Assembly (NCBI GenBank): GCA_964631955.1
Contig: CAZWBA010000001.1
Location: 124,001-188,000, forward strand
From: CAMLJR01 sp964631955
GTDB taxonomy: Bacteria > Pseudomonadota > Gammaproteobacteria > Pseudomonadales > CAMLJR01
Direction of reading: 5' to 3'
Length of the DNA stretch: 64,000 nucleotides
Position numbers and translations under genes: made by a program. Shown in pieces: positions 6,551-15,236 of the stretch (the first letter of the stretch is position 1; every line of letters begins with the position of its first letter). The notes below the pieces were generated by a model. The model worked only from the letters and a program-made list of their open reading frames with translations, ran no database searches and was not told the DNA's origin.

Positions 6551-8980
6551 TCAGAAACGCCAGTTCACGCCACCGAAGACCGCGCGATAACCTTCGCGAT
6601 CGCCATCGTAAATTCGGCTGCGATAGAGCAATCCGTAGTTGATGTCGAGCGTGTGACTGAACTGCCAGCGCTGACCGTATTCGGCGTCCCAGATTCCACC
6701 GCTGCCGAAATCCTGCTGTGTGTAGCTTCCCGCGCCGAGCCGCAGATAATGCGACCAGTTGCGCTCGTAGCGACGCCATAAAATGCCGTCGTATCGGAGC
6801 GCCGCGCCCAATGCCTTTTCATTTTCCGGATTGAAATAAGCGACCTCATCACCTGCCGAGTTATCGCTGTAATAACCCTGCAAAATACCGCTCAACCGAT
6901 GATGCGCGCTCGAAAAAAGACGCTGCTCATATTGCGCCGATAGGGCATTGCGCCTGTTACCGTCGCTGAAATCGGCCCTGCTGTAACTCGCGCGCAACGC
7001 GTGCGATTCATCCGCCCGGTACAGCACGCCCACTGTCGCGGAATGGCCATCGATACCCGCGTTCCAGCCACGCAGCGGCACCTGATTGCTGTCGGTCTGT
7101 ATTTCGCCGAAAACGCTGAAGCGGTCATTGAATTTCCACTCGCCATCGGCCGTGAGCCCGACCTCGCCATCGGGACTGCGATTGCCGATCTCCACGGCGA
7201 AATCGACGTCCGGTGAACGGTAATCGCCGCCCACACCAAGACGATTAGCACTGCCACTACCTTCAGGGAAATCAGCCCAGTCATAGCGATGATGTGCAAA
7301 CGCGCGAAACTGTCCGGCTATTGGCGGAGAATAAAGTTTTTGCTCGAACGCCATATCACCACCGCCCGTAACCGGATTTTCGGTCGACTCTCCCACTGAA
7401 ACCTGCGCGCTGTACTCCCAGCGATTGCGATCGACGCGCTCCTGCTGCGCACGCAAAACCTCGGGATGATTCGGCGCTATCGAAATCAATTCCAATAATT
7501 GCTCATCCGCCTGTTTAAAGGCATGCATATCGTTGAGCGCCGCAACTTCACCCGCTCGTGCGGAAATCTGATCAGCGGTGGAATCCGCCGCTGACCGATA
7601 CGCGGCAAGTGAGCGTCGCGGCCAGCCGCGCCACCGATAAATTTGCGCCAGACGAAGCTGAATATCGGGAGCACCGGGATTGAGACGCTGCAAATCCTCC
7701 AGCCGCACCTGCGCATCGCCCAATCGATTTTCATAGGCCTCGAACATCGCTGAAATAATTTCGGTATCACGACGGGCAGCGTCATCGTTCGAGTTTTCCC
7801 GCAACCTCGTCAATGTTTGTGAAGCGCGCTCATACTTTTCGAGATCGAGCTGGTTATAAAATTGTGCGATCAATAATTCTCGCGAATCCGGCTGCAATTC
7901 TTCGGCGATTTTCAGCAGCAATTCAGCGCGCTCCGGCTCATGCCGCCGCGAATACAGATCCGCACCATTCATAACGCCGTATAGCGGCAAATGCACGGGA
8001 TCGCCGAGCGATTCGAACAGCTCAGCGGCCTCGTCGTAACGATTCGCCAGCGTCAGAGCGCGCACGCGATCCAGTTTTGTGTTGCGCAACTCAACCGAAT
8101 CAGGTGCCAGTGACGCGGCATATTCATCCAGCACAGGCAATGCCGCTTCGGCGCTGGCGATACGCTCTGAAGGCGACGACTGCTCGGCTTCGCGCACGGC
8201 ATTGCGGGCACGCTCGGCAAGCGACGGTGTTTCTTCTTCAGCTTTCGATGGTGATGAGGATGGCGAAAACGTTGTCGATTGAGGAAAACCCGGAGGGGAC
8301 GGCTGATCGCGCTGCACAGGATTTGTACCAGCCGGCTGCCGCGAGTAATGACGCGATGCCGATTTGCGCGACGATGATTGTGCAGGTTTCGACGCCAGCG
8401 CCGAAGCCGAAGATTTTCCGTCGGAACCACTGTCTGCTGCAATTTCCGGCGACGCTGCTGCCGCATCGGCAACCGGTTCTTCTGCAGGAAGCTCCGCCGG
8501 CAATAATCCCGAATCCAGCAATGCACGCTGCCGCGCTGCAGCCACTTCAGCGCGCTGCGGACTCTGCGCAATTTCGCGCTCCGCCAATTCGCGCGACAGC
8601 TCGATATCGCCCCGGCGCAATGCGGCATCGAACAATTCCGCCAGCGCATAATCGGGCAAGGGTTTTTCGCGATTTTCGCTGAACAGCGCCAGCGCCTCGG
8701 CATCGCGCCTCGCGCGCACAAGCTCGGTTAAATAATCACCCCAGATCGCGCGATCCTTTGGCGCCACCTCGGACAATGCACGCAATTTTTCAAGCGCAGC
8801 TTCGATGTCGCCCTGACGAGCGAGCGCCACCGCAGCTTCACGCATGACGGCCAGCTCACCGTCGGAATAAATGGGTGTGATCCAGAACTCGCGGAGTAAA
8901 ACTGCAAGCACGATGGTTGGAATCAGTAATGCGGAAAAACGTTTGCGATTTAAAGAGGACAACGATCGGGCCTTCGCCAT
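6551..8980 (-). CDS. pgaA: poly-beta-1,6-N-acetylglucosamine export porin
   Basis: The 809-residue protein has the architecture of PgaA, the outer-membrane exporter of PNAG. There is an N-terminal hydrophobic segment (about residues 16-36), then helical TPR repeats, then a C-terminal beta-barrel (from about residue 530) that ends in phenylalanine, as outer-membrane barrels do. Between the first TPR block and the next there is a stretch of about 110 residues rich in Ser, Pro, Ala and Glu (about residues 155-265), which looks disordered. It heads the operon pgaA-pgaC-pgaD. An HD-GYP gene elsewhere in the window shows that the cell uses c-di-GMP, the usual control signal for this system, but no link is shown. 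Confidence 0.9.
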   Translation of the reverse strand: MAKARSLSSLNRKRFSALLIPTIVLAVLLREFWITPIYSDGELAVMREAAVALARQGDIEAALEKLRALSEVAPKDRAIWGDYLTELVRARRDAEALALFSENREKPLPDYALAELFDAALRRGDIELSRELAEREIAQSPQRAEVAAARQRALLDSGLLPAELPAEEPVADAAAASPEIAADSGSDGKSSASALASKPAQSSSRKSASRHYSRQPAGTNPVQRDQPSPPGFPQSTTFSPSSSPSKAEEETPSLAERARNAVREAEQSSPSERIASAEAALPVLDEYAASLAPDSVELRNTKLDRVRALTLANRYDEAAELFESLGDPVHLPLYGVMNGADLYSRRHEPERAELLLKIAEELQPDSRELLIAQFYNQLDLEKYERASQTLTRLRENSNDDAARRDTEIISAMFEAYENRLGDAQVRLEDLQRLNPGAPDIQLRLAQIYRWRGWPRRSLAAYRSAADSTADQISARAGEVAALNDMHAFKQADEQLLELISIAPNHPEVLRAQQERVDRNRWEYSAQVSVGESTENPVTGGGDMAFEQKLYSPPIAGQFRAFAHHRYDWADFPEGSGSANRLGVGGDYRSPDVDFAVEIGNRSPDGEVGLTADGEWKFNDRFSVFGEIQTDSNQVPLRGWNAGIDGHSATVGVLYRADESHALRASYSRADFSDGNRRNALSAQYEQRLFSSAHHRLSGILQGYYSDNSAGDEVAYFNPENEKALGAALRYDGILWRRYERNWSHYLRLGAGSYTQQDFGSGGIWDAEYGQRWQFSHTLDINYGLLYRSRIYDGDREGYRAVFGGVNWRF

Positions 8981-9193
8981 TCAGGGGTTTCTGCTTCGTT
9001 CAGTGTGGCTCAGCCATCGTGACCGAATAATTTTTCGGCAGTATGCCAGAAAAAAAATTTAACTTTCAAAAATTATGGGCATCTGGTTAAAAATTTCGCG
9101 CATCAGCGTCAATCGAAAACGGTTCGGATTAAATGAAATCACAAAAAACCGGCTAGCGAAATTCGGCGGAAGTAATTAAACCCGTGGCGATGA

Positions 9194-9655
9194 TCAGAAA
9201 ATTCCAAGCGACAGACCTGCGGCGAACGTCAATCCCAACTCCTCGCAACGCTGCAGATCGCCGTCTTTGATATCGCCAACAATGAAAACAGGCTCCGCCA
9301 CTTCGCGCATGCGATAACCGGTGACGATTCTGCGCAATTGCCGCAAGGCACCGCTGCCATCGTTACCCGTGCCACAAAACATCGCGTACGGCAAACTCTG
9401 TGTCGGCGCGCGATCGAGATAAGGATAAAACGTGCGCGCAAAAAAATCGGTGAGGCCGCCGGAGAGATAACCGAAATTTTCGGGCGAACCGAAAATGACG
9501 GCATCGGCCCACAATAAATCCCCGGTGTGAGCGTCGAATGCGCGCAGCAATCGGGTTTCGACGTCCGCTTCCTGCTGCGCGCCACGAAACACCACCTGCG
9601 CAAGCTGCGCGTTCTTGCCGGACTGCGAGTGGTAGACAATCAGCAAATGCTTCAT
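9194..9655 (-). CDS. flavodoxin-like NAD(P)H-dependent oxidoreductase
   Basis: A 153-residue flavodoxin-fold protein. The N-terminus MKHLLIVYHSQSGKNAQLAQ is the phosphate-binding loop for FMN, and SPENFGYLSGGLTDFF (about 71-86) matches the second flavin-contact loop of the NADPH-dependent FMN reductase/flavodoxin group. The frame extends upstream to 9697, but the ATG at 9655 gives the conserved start. Substrate is unknown. It is followed closely upstream by a VanZ-like gene on the same strand; the two may be co-transcribed. Confidence 0.85.
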   Translation of the reverse strand: MKHLLIVYHSQSGKNAQLAQVVFRGAQQEADVETRLLRAFDAHTGDLLWADAVIFGSPENFGYLSGGLTDFFARTFYPYLDRAPTQSLPYAMFCGTGNDGSGALRQLRRIVTGYRMREVAEPVFIVGDIKDGDLQRCEELGLTFAAGLSLGIF

Positions 9656-9707
9656 CGCGCACCCTCGTTCATCGATGCGCATTTCACGACTGAACATGTC
9701 ACGGATG

Positions 9708-10079
9708 CTACTCCGCCGACAACCGTGTTTTTACCAACGCGTTATTCAGCCAGACACACAACGCATAAACCAGAATACCGATGGCATCGGCCACTACATC
9801 CATGACATCGGCAGAACGATATTTCGTGAAATATTGCGCGATCTCGATACCGATACCGTAAACCACAAGCGCCAATGCAATCCGCCAGAGCGAGCGTTGC
9901 GGATACGCGTGACAGGCCAGGAACATCAGAATAAAAAAAGCGGCCCAGTGATTGAGCTTGTCCCAGCTGAAACCCGCCGGAACTTCCTGCGAAGGCATCA
10001 GCGACAATGTCGTGCTGACCACGAGGGCCAATATCAGTCCAATCAATGCAATTCGTTTATCGAACCAGCTCAGCAACAT
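9708..10079 (-). CDS. VanZ-like membrane protein
   Basis: A 123-residue protein with about four hydrophobic helices. Features typical of the VanZ-like family are the segment FSWDKLNHWAAFFILMFL near residues 38-55, the motif GIGIEIAQYF around residue 75, and a later Asp in the sequence SADVMDVVADAIG. Small VanZ-like proteins of this type are common in gammaproteobacteria and have no firmly established role. Same strand as the genes on both sides; 35 bases separate it from the metallo-hydrolase gene. Confidence 0.85.
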   Translation of the reverse strand: MLLSWFDKRIALIGLILALVVSTTLSLMPSQEVPAGFSWDKLNHWAAFFILMFLACHAYPQRSLWRIALALVVYGIGIEIAQYFTKYRSADVMDVVADAIGILVYALCVWLNNALVKTRLSAE

Positions 10080-10114
10080 ACTTTATAAACCAATGAATCA
10101 GCTAAACCAGTGAA

Positions 10115-10759
10115 TCAACCAAAGCGCTTATCCGCAACGAACGGATTGTGCAAACGCTCCTCGCCGAACGTCGATGTCGGCCCGTGACCCGGCACGAACT
10201 CCACATCGTCGCCGAGCGGCCACAATTTTTCGCGAATCGAAGTGACCAGCGTGTCGTAATCGCCGCGCGGGAAATCGGTGCGCCCGATCGAACCCTGGAA
10301 CAGCACGTCGCCGACCCACGCCAGTTTTGCACCGCGATGGAAGAACACCACATGCCCCGGCGTGTGCCCCGGACAGAAATAAACTTCGAGCGTCTGATTA
10401 CCCACGGTGACGGTGTCGCCATCGTTCAGCCAACGATCCGGCTCGAAGGGTTTTGAGGGCGGCAGACCAAAACGCTGACACGCATCCTCGATCTGATCGA
10501 TCCAGAATTTATCTTCCTTGTGCGGCCCTTCGATCGGCACATGAAATTCGGCGCGCACGGCATCGGCAGCACCGCAATGATCCATATGACCGTGCGTGAG
10601 CAAAACCTTTTCCAGTGTCACGCCGAGCTTTTGCAACGCATCGCGCAACCGCGGCAAATCGCCACCCGGATCGACCAGCGCCGCCCGTCGGGTCTCTTCG
10701 CACACCAAAATACTGCAATTCTGTTGAAATGCCGTTACCGGCACGATCGCACATTTCAT
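10115..10759 (-). CDS. MBL-fold metallo-hydrolase (YcbL/glyoxalase II type)
   Basis: The 214-residue protein belongs to the metallo-beta-lactamase fold. It has the metal motif THGHMDHCG (residues 55-63), a second histidine in CPGHTPGHVVF, an aspartate in WVGDVLF and a C-terminal VPGHGP. Length and motif spacing fit the YcbL-type hydrolases related to glyoxalase II, which act on small thioesters; the real substrate here is unknown. It is the most upstream gene of a minus-strand group with the VanZ-like and flavodoxin-like genes and lies back to back with tRNA-Ser. Confidence 0.9.
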   Translation of the reverse strand: MKCAIVPVTAFQQNCSILVCEETRRAALVDPGGDLPRLRDALQKLGVTLEKVLLTHGHMDHCGAADAVRAEFHVPIEGPHKEDKFWIDQIEDACQRFGLPPSKPFEPDRWLNDGDTVTVGNQTLEVYFCPGHTPGHVVFFHRGAKLAWVGDVLFQGSIGRTDFPRGDYDTLVTSIREKLWPLGDDVEFVPGHGPTSTFGEERLHNPFVADKRFG

Positions 10760-10884
10760 CGCTAAAACCGCCGAGTTAATGAGCGGGCGAGAATACCATA
10801 AAAGGATTGATAACCCGCCCCTACTCGGCTAGAGTACCGGCCCTCGCCGCACGGTGAGCCGCTTTATACAGTGTTCAAAATTAC

Positions 10885-10975
10885 GGTGAGATGTCCGAGC
10901 GGTTGAAGGAGCACGCCTGGAAAGCGTGTAAACGTTAATAGCGTTTCGAGGGTTCGAATCCCTCTCTCACCGCCA
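10885..10975 (+). tRNA. tRNA-Ser (anticodon GGA)
   Basis: A complete class II tRNA folds here. The acceptor arms GGTGAGA (10885-10891) and TCTCACC (10965-10971) pair, the anticodon stem CACGC/GCGTG encloses the loop CTGGAAA with anticodon GGA at 10919-10921, and a long variable arm follows, as expected for serine. The T-arm contains GGTTCGAATCC. The discriminator G (10972) is followed by an encoded CCA (10973-10975). A TATACA hexamer at 10865-10870 is a possible -10 box. Confidence 0.97.
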
Positions 10976-11078
10976 AATACCCGGGTATGGGAAAAGTACA
11001 TATCCATTGGATCGCTCGGAAAAATCCTGAATCACCCTCCTGGGCAATGCCGAATTATTTTGCCGGCAATATTTTTAC

Positions 11079-11231
11079 TCAGCCGCACAACTCCATCATT
11101 GGCAACTTCGCAGCTTTCTTGTCGAAGGTAACAGTTTTTTCACAGCCCGCCCGCGCATTGCTGCGGCTCAGCAGACAATCAGAAAAATCCGCATTCGCTT
11201 TTTTAAAATCGTCGAGCGCTTCTGCCTGCAT
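11079..11231 (-). CDS. possible small protein of 50 residues (unrecognised)
   Basis: This short frame encodes 50 residues, starting MQAEALDDFKKANADFSDC and ending MELCG. It has three cysteines and a mix of charged and hydrophobic residues that looks more protein-like than the shadows around it. It starts 16 bases after the stop of the 66-residue membrane protein on the same strand, so it could be the last gene of the iron-uptake operon. No clear ribosome binding site is seen. I do not recognise the family, and chance remains quite possible. The rest of 10976-11246 shows nothing else. Confidence 0.35.
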   Translation of the reverse strand: MQAEALDDFKKANADFSDCLLSRSNARAGCEKTVTFDKKAAKLPMMELCG

Positions 11232-11246
11232 TAATTAATTCAAAGG

Positions 11247-11447
11247 CTATTTGCGGGCTCTCGCGATACGCAGCTTGTGCGCGCAAATGAGCAACGGGAT
11301 CGCCAGTGCGATCCATGACAGGACATCCAGCCAGCTATCGCCGATCAGCGCGCCGACGAGTCCGACGACGCTGAAGAACGCAATCCATAACGGCACGCGA
11401 AAGATTTCACGCAGACTGTATGGCGGCGCAGAGCGGGTCGCTTTCAT
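11247..11447 (-). CDS. small membrane protein in the PepSY/siderophore-receptor operon
   Basis: A 66-residue protein with two hydrophobic helices (about residues 18-38 and 42-57), basic ends (MKATR at the start, RIARARK at the end) and no recognisable domain. Its ATG overlaps the end of the PepSY gene by four bases (11444-11447), a strong sign of translational coupling. It probably acts with the PepSY membrane protein in iron or siderophore handling, but that is inferred from position only. Confidence 0.75.
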   Translation of the reverse strand: MKATRSAPPYSLREIFRVPLWIAFFSVVGLVGALIGDSWLDVLSWIALAIPLLICAHKLRIARARK

Positions 11448-12595
11448 GAATTCACCTCATCCAGCAACGCGATGCGCTCGCTGACTTTCTCATTTTTTAT
11501 TTCACGTTTTGGCTTCAGTTTCAGCCACAGATATAAACCGCTGATCAAGACGACGATGCTGACGATATCGAGCACGGTCCAGATTATTTTCAGCGGCAAG
11601 CCGCCGTAATCGCCGAAGTGCAGCGGCTGCGATACGAACAGCGCTTTGACATACAGCGGCATTTCGCGCAGCGCGGAAACTTCGCCGGTCGCAGCATCGA
11701 CCAGTGCCGGTGTCAGCAGGCGGCTCGTCAATGCCGTATCGCCGATCATATACACACCGTAATGATGCGGGCTTGCGAAGGGTGTGCCCGGATAGGCGAC
11801 GGTGCGAATTTTCTTGCCCGGCGCGGCCTGTTCGACCGATGCGGTCACGGTATCGAGCGGCGCAAATTGTGTCGGTATCGGCGCGTCCTTATGCGACGCG
11901 GCCATTTCCGCAAGCTGGGTCACCTGCCAGATGCCTTCGATCGGCTGTCCCAGCGTATTGATCGAGCCGGTAAAGCCCACGACAAACAGCCACACCAGCG
12001 TGACGATGCCGAGCAGGTTGTGCAGGTCGAGCCAGCGCGCGCGATTACCGCGCTCGTTGCGCACCGTGCCAAATTCCAGCTTGCGCATGAAAGGCGCATA
12101 CAGGACGACACCGCTGACGATTGCAACGATCAGCAGCAGCCCCATGAAGCCGAGAAACAGCATGCCGGGCAGGCCCGCGAACATATCGACATGCAGTTTA
12201 AAAATGAAATACATGACGCCTTCATTGGGCTGCGGCGAATCTATTTTTTTGCCGTTGCGTAAATCGAAGACCTGATAATAAAAATCGTCGGGAGGCGACG
12301 TCACCGCGGCGGCGGACGCAATCATCACGCGCGGCTCGCCCGGTTCGAAAAAAAGATAGGCCGCCACTTCATCGGGGCGAGCTTCGAGTGCGCTCGCCGC
12401 GATGGATTCCAGTGTCGGCGGCAATGTGCCCGGCGCCACCGCTTCGAGTTCGGGCTCGAAGGCGTGCTCGATTTCTTCGTGGAAAATCAGTGGCAGACCG
12501 GTGATGCACAACATCAGCATGAACAGCGTGCAAATCAAACTGCTCCACTTGTGAACGAAACTCCACGCTCTGATCGTGCGCTGGTTCATGAACAT
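11444..12595 (-). CDS. PepSY-associated membrane protein (iron-regulated type)
   Basis: The 383-residue inner-membrane protein has about four membrane helices (near residues 17-37, 145-168, 195-215 and 340-360) with periplasmic loops between them. The N-terminal WSFVHKWSSLICTLFML and the segment RARWLDLHNLLGIVT with conserved histidines are typical of PepSY-TM proteins, many of which reduce ferric siderophores or sit beside TonB receptors. The receptor gene lies 24 bases upstream on the same strand and a small membrane protein overlaps downstream. This supports a role in removing iron from an imported siderophore, an inference from context. Confidence 0.9.
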   Translation of the reverse strand: MFMNQRTIRAWSFVHKWSSLICTLFMLMLCITGLPLIFHEEIEHAFEPELEAVAPGTLPPTLESIAASALEARPDEVAAYLFFEPGEPRVMIASAAAVTSPPDDFYYQVFDLRNGKKIDSPQPNEGVMYFIFKLHVDMFAGLPGMLFLGFMGLLLIVAIVSGVVLYAPFMRKLEFGTVRNERGNRARWLDLHNLLGIVTLVWLFVVGFTGSINTLGQPIEGIWQVTQLAEMAASHKDAPIPTQFAPLDTVTASVEQAAPGKKIRTVAYPGTPFASPHHYGVYMIGDTALTSRLLTPALVDAATGEVSALREMPLYVKALFVSQPLHFGDYGGLPLKIIWTVLDIVSIVVLISGLYLWLKLKPKREIKNEKVSERIALLDEVNS

Positions 12596-12619
12596 GACGT
12601 ATACCTCACCCGCCTGCGT

Positions 12620-14815
12620 TTAAAAATCCACGGTTGCCGACAATTCGAGCGTGCGCGGTTCGCCGATATATAAATAGCCGGCGCTGCCGTTGGAAATATT
12701 CCAGTACTCCTCGTTCAGCGCGTTGTTGAGATTTGCGCGCAGAACCACCTGCCTGTCGAAGATGTCGAGTTTGTAACGCGCACCCACATTGAGCGTCGTC
12801 CAGTCCGGCAGGGATAAATTATTGGCGGCATCGGCATATTGTTTACCGACATGATTCACGCGTGAATTCAGCGTCAGCCCGGGAACGAAAGAGGTATCCC
12901 ATTCCACACCGAGATTAAGCTGTTTTCTCGGCACGCCAATCGCGTCATTGCCATCGTTGGCTCCGCCCGCCGTGCTGGTCAGTTCGGGGCGCGTGTAGCT
13001 GGTGCCACCGAGCAGGCGCACGCCCGCCGTCACTTCGCCAAAGATGGCGAGTTCCAGACCGCGATTGCGCTGTTCGCCGTTAAGGCCGTAGCGGCCATTT
13101 TCGATGAAGGCGCTGGGGGTTTTGATCTGAAACACGCTGACCGTGGTGGTGAAGCGGCCCCAGTCGAATTTTGCGCCGAGTTCCTGTTGTTTGGTTTTCA
13201 TCGGCGCGAGCATTTCACCCGGATTGGACACACCGCTCAGCGGCGCGGACGGCCCCTGCGTCAAACCTTCGATGTAATTACCGTAAATCGAAATGTGATC
13301 GACCGGTTTGAAGACGAGACCGGCCAGCGGCGTGGTCGCATCGTCGTCATAACGCGGTCCCGAAGGCGTGCCTGCATTCATCGCGTAATTTTGCGCTTTG
13401 ACATTTTGTTTGCGCGCACCCAGCGTCAATTCGAACTGGCCGTCGAAAAATGACAGCGTGTCGGCAATTGCGAAACTTTTGAGTTCACTCGCGGTGAATT
13501 TCAGCGCTTTGGCAGAATAACCCTCGGTGCCCGGCGTATCCGAATAGACGGGATCGTAAATATTCGAAAACCGGGTCGCCCCGAGCGGATTCAGGAAGAA
13601 AATATCGGAATTCTGGATGACACGGGTTGCGCCGACGGTGAAGGCATGGTCGATCGAACCGGTTTTGAAGCGGGCGCGCAATCCGGTTTCCGTGGAGTGC
13701 GACGACACCGAATAAACCTGCCAGGCCGGCGCGCCTGCGAAATCGCCAGCGCTATTCATTAACATCGGATTTCCCGTCAGCGCATCCATTTTGCTGAAGC
13801 GGTCGCCGTACGCCGCATACCCGGTCAGGTGTTCGCTGAAATCGTATTCGCCGCGCACCACCCAGGTCCGGTCGCTCATTTCCGAATAGCCGAATCCCGG
13901 ATAGCCGATATCGTTATCGGGTGCGTCGGGAATTTCGGTGAGCGTCGGCGATACGAAAAACTGGCGCACCACGCCGTCGATATCCTGGTGCTGATAGATG
14001 ACATCCGCACTCAGCCGCAGGCGTTCGACGGTGTAATCGAGCCCCAGCGAGCCCACCTTGTCGCGCTGCGACTGCTTATCTATCGCGCTATCGCCATCGC
14101 GGTAAACGCCATTGAAGCGAACGCCGAATTCCCGCTCGCTGCCGAAACGCCGGCCGGCATCGACGTGAGTGCCGATAATCGAATCCGACAAATGACTCAG
14201 ACTCAGCCGTGTCAGCGGTTCCGCACCGGCCCGCTTCGCCACGACATTCACGGCACCGCCGATACCGCCGCTCGGCGCCATGCCATTGAGCAGCGCGCTC
14301 GGACCTTTCAATACCTCGACGCGCTCGGCCATTTCGATGGGCACCCGGAAAAAAGGCATCAGGCCATACATGCCGTTCAGCGCAACATCCTGACTCGCCA
14401 TCGGAAAACCGCGAATCGAAAACCCTTCATTGATATTGCTGCGGGCGCTGGTCAGGCGCACCGATGGATCGTTGACCAGCACATCGGCCACGCTCATCGC
14501 CTGCTGATCCTCGATCGTTTGCAGCGTATAGCTGGTCAGGCTGAACGGCGCGTCGAGCAGACTCTTGTTGCCGAGAAAACCGAGCTCCCCACCCCGCGCC
14601 ACCTGACCGCCCGCGTATGCGGGAGGCAATTCGCCTCCCTGTACCTCGGCCCGGTCACGAACCACGACGGGGCGCAGCTGGGTTTCGCTGGCCGGCTGTT
14701 CAACCGGCTGCGCATGCGCGACAGAGATGCCGATCAAGGTTGTTGCGCAGATGAAACGAATCGCTGCCGCCAGCTTTGCACGCCCGGCCGGCGCAGGAGA
14801 TAAAAACGAATCCAT
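12620..14815 (-). CDS. TonB-dependent siderophore receptor
   Basis: A 731-residue outer-membrane receptor. It has a signal peptide ending AHA near residue 35, an N-terminal plug domain (about 75-215; SIRGFPMASQDVALNGMYG and VEVLKGPSALLNG are typical siderophore-receptor plug motifs) and a 22-strand-type barrel ending in a terminal Phe (LELSATVDF). The length matches FhuE/FoxA/FecA-like receptors. The ligand cannot be told. It is the first gene of the operon with the PepSY protein. Its start at 14815 is preceded by GGGGAAGC. A Fur-like box lies about 140 bases upstream, so iron repression is expected. Confidence 0.93.
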   Translation of the reverse strand: MDSFLSPAPAGRAKLAAAIRFICATTLIGISVAHAQPVEQPASETQLRPVVVRDRAEVQGGELPPAYAGGQVARGGELGFLGNKSLLDAPFSLTSYTLQTIEDQQAMSVADVLVNDPSVRLTSARSNINEGFSIRGFPMASQDVALNGMYGLMPFFRVPIEMAERVEVLKGPSALLNGMAPSGGIGGAVNVVAKRAGAEPLTRLSLSHLSDSIIGTHVDAGRRFGSEREFGVRFNGVYRDGDSAIDKQSQRDKVGSLGLDYTVERLRLSADVIYQHQDIDGVVRQFFVSPTLTEIPDAPDNDIGYPGFGYSEMSDRTWVVRGEYDFSEHLTGYAAYGDRFSKMDALTGNPMLMNSAGDFAGAPAWQVYSVSSHSTETGLRARFKTGSIDHAFTVGATRVIQNSDIFFLNPLGATRFSNIYDPVYSDTPGTEGYSAKALKFTASELKSFAIADTLSFFDGQFELTLGARKQNVKAQNYAMNAGTPSGPRYDDDATTPLAGLVFKPVDHISIYGNYIEGLTQGPSAPLSGVSNPGEMLAPMKTKQQELGAKFDWGRFTTTVSVFQIKTPSAFIENGRYGLNGEQRNRGLELAIFGEVTAGVRLLGGTSYTRPELTSTAGGANDGNDAIGVPRKQLNLGVEWDTSFVPGLTLNSRVNHVGKQYADAANNLSLPDWTTLNVGARYKLDIFDRQVVLRANLNNALNEEYWNISNGSAGYLYIGEPRTLELSATVDF

Positions 14816-14953
14816 TGGAGCTTCCCCGATAAATACCGTGCACGGCAGCGCCGCGAAACGATGTCAGACCATGAGTCATGAGAGGTGCAGCGCAAGATAC
14901 AGAGAGACAAGTCCGTCGGAGTCCCGGGACATACGTGGCGCCGCGGGCGGATA

Positions 14954-14972
14954 CTAAATGATAATTATTATC
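14954..14972. promoter_or_regulatory. Fur-box-like operator, receptor side
   Basis: The 19 bases match the classical Fur consensus (GATAATGATAATCATTATC) at 15 of 19 positions by eye; the core is AATGATAATTATTATC. Position, 140 bases upstream of the siderophore receptor start, fits iron-dependent repression. Confidence 0.75.
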
Positions 14973-15045
14973 TTTCGCAATCAGACAGGCGAAGTGACTG
15001 ACGCAGTTCGGCACACTCACGCATCAAGTCATGCAAGAATCAATT

Positions 15046-15064
15046 GCAAATGAAAATTATTATC
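15046..15064. promoter_or_regulatory. Fur-box-like operator, plus-strand side
   Basis: A second 19-base site, core AATGAAAATTATTATC, also matches the Fur consensus at 15 of 19 positions. It lies about 80 bases from the first box and about 170 bases upstream of the 161-residue gene on the plus strand, so the two sites may serve divergent promoters. Confidence 0.7.
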
Positions 15065-15236
15065 AATTAGTATTTGCCGCAAGTTACTCCGACCTGCAAG
15101 GTCGTAGCACCTCGCGTGTCCTTCGTAATGAATGGCACAACGACTCTCAGGGGCTTCCCGCGTATGACGTCATGTTACACGCGGCTTTTTTTGCCACACC
15201 CCGGCGGCTATATCGATAACCATGAAGTAAATCCCT

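Larger units (their letters stand above)
14816..15236. other. divergent intergenic region with Fur-like sites
   Basis: About 420 bases separate the siderophore receptor (minus) from the 161-residue gene (plus). It holds two AT-rich Fur-like boxes, described separately, one on each side of its middle. A 62-codon frame at 15031-15219 has no protein-like character and overlaps one of the boxes, so I do not call it a gene. Nothing else is seen. Confidence 0.6.

Noticed and set aside
10987..11238. 83-codon plus-strand frame just after tRNA-Ser
   Set aside because: The composition is not protein-like, there is no ribosome binding site, and the opposite strand offers a better small frame.
15031..15219. 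62-codon frame between the two divergent iron genes
   Set aside because: It overlaps a Fur-like operator and has no protein-like character.
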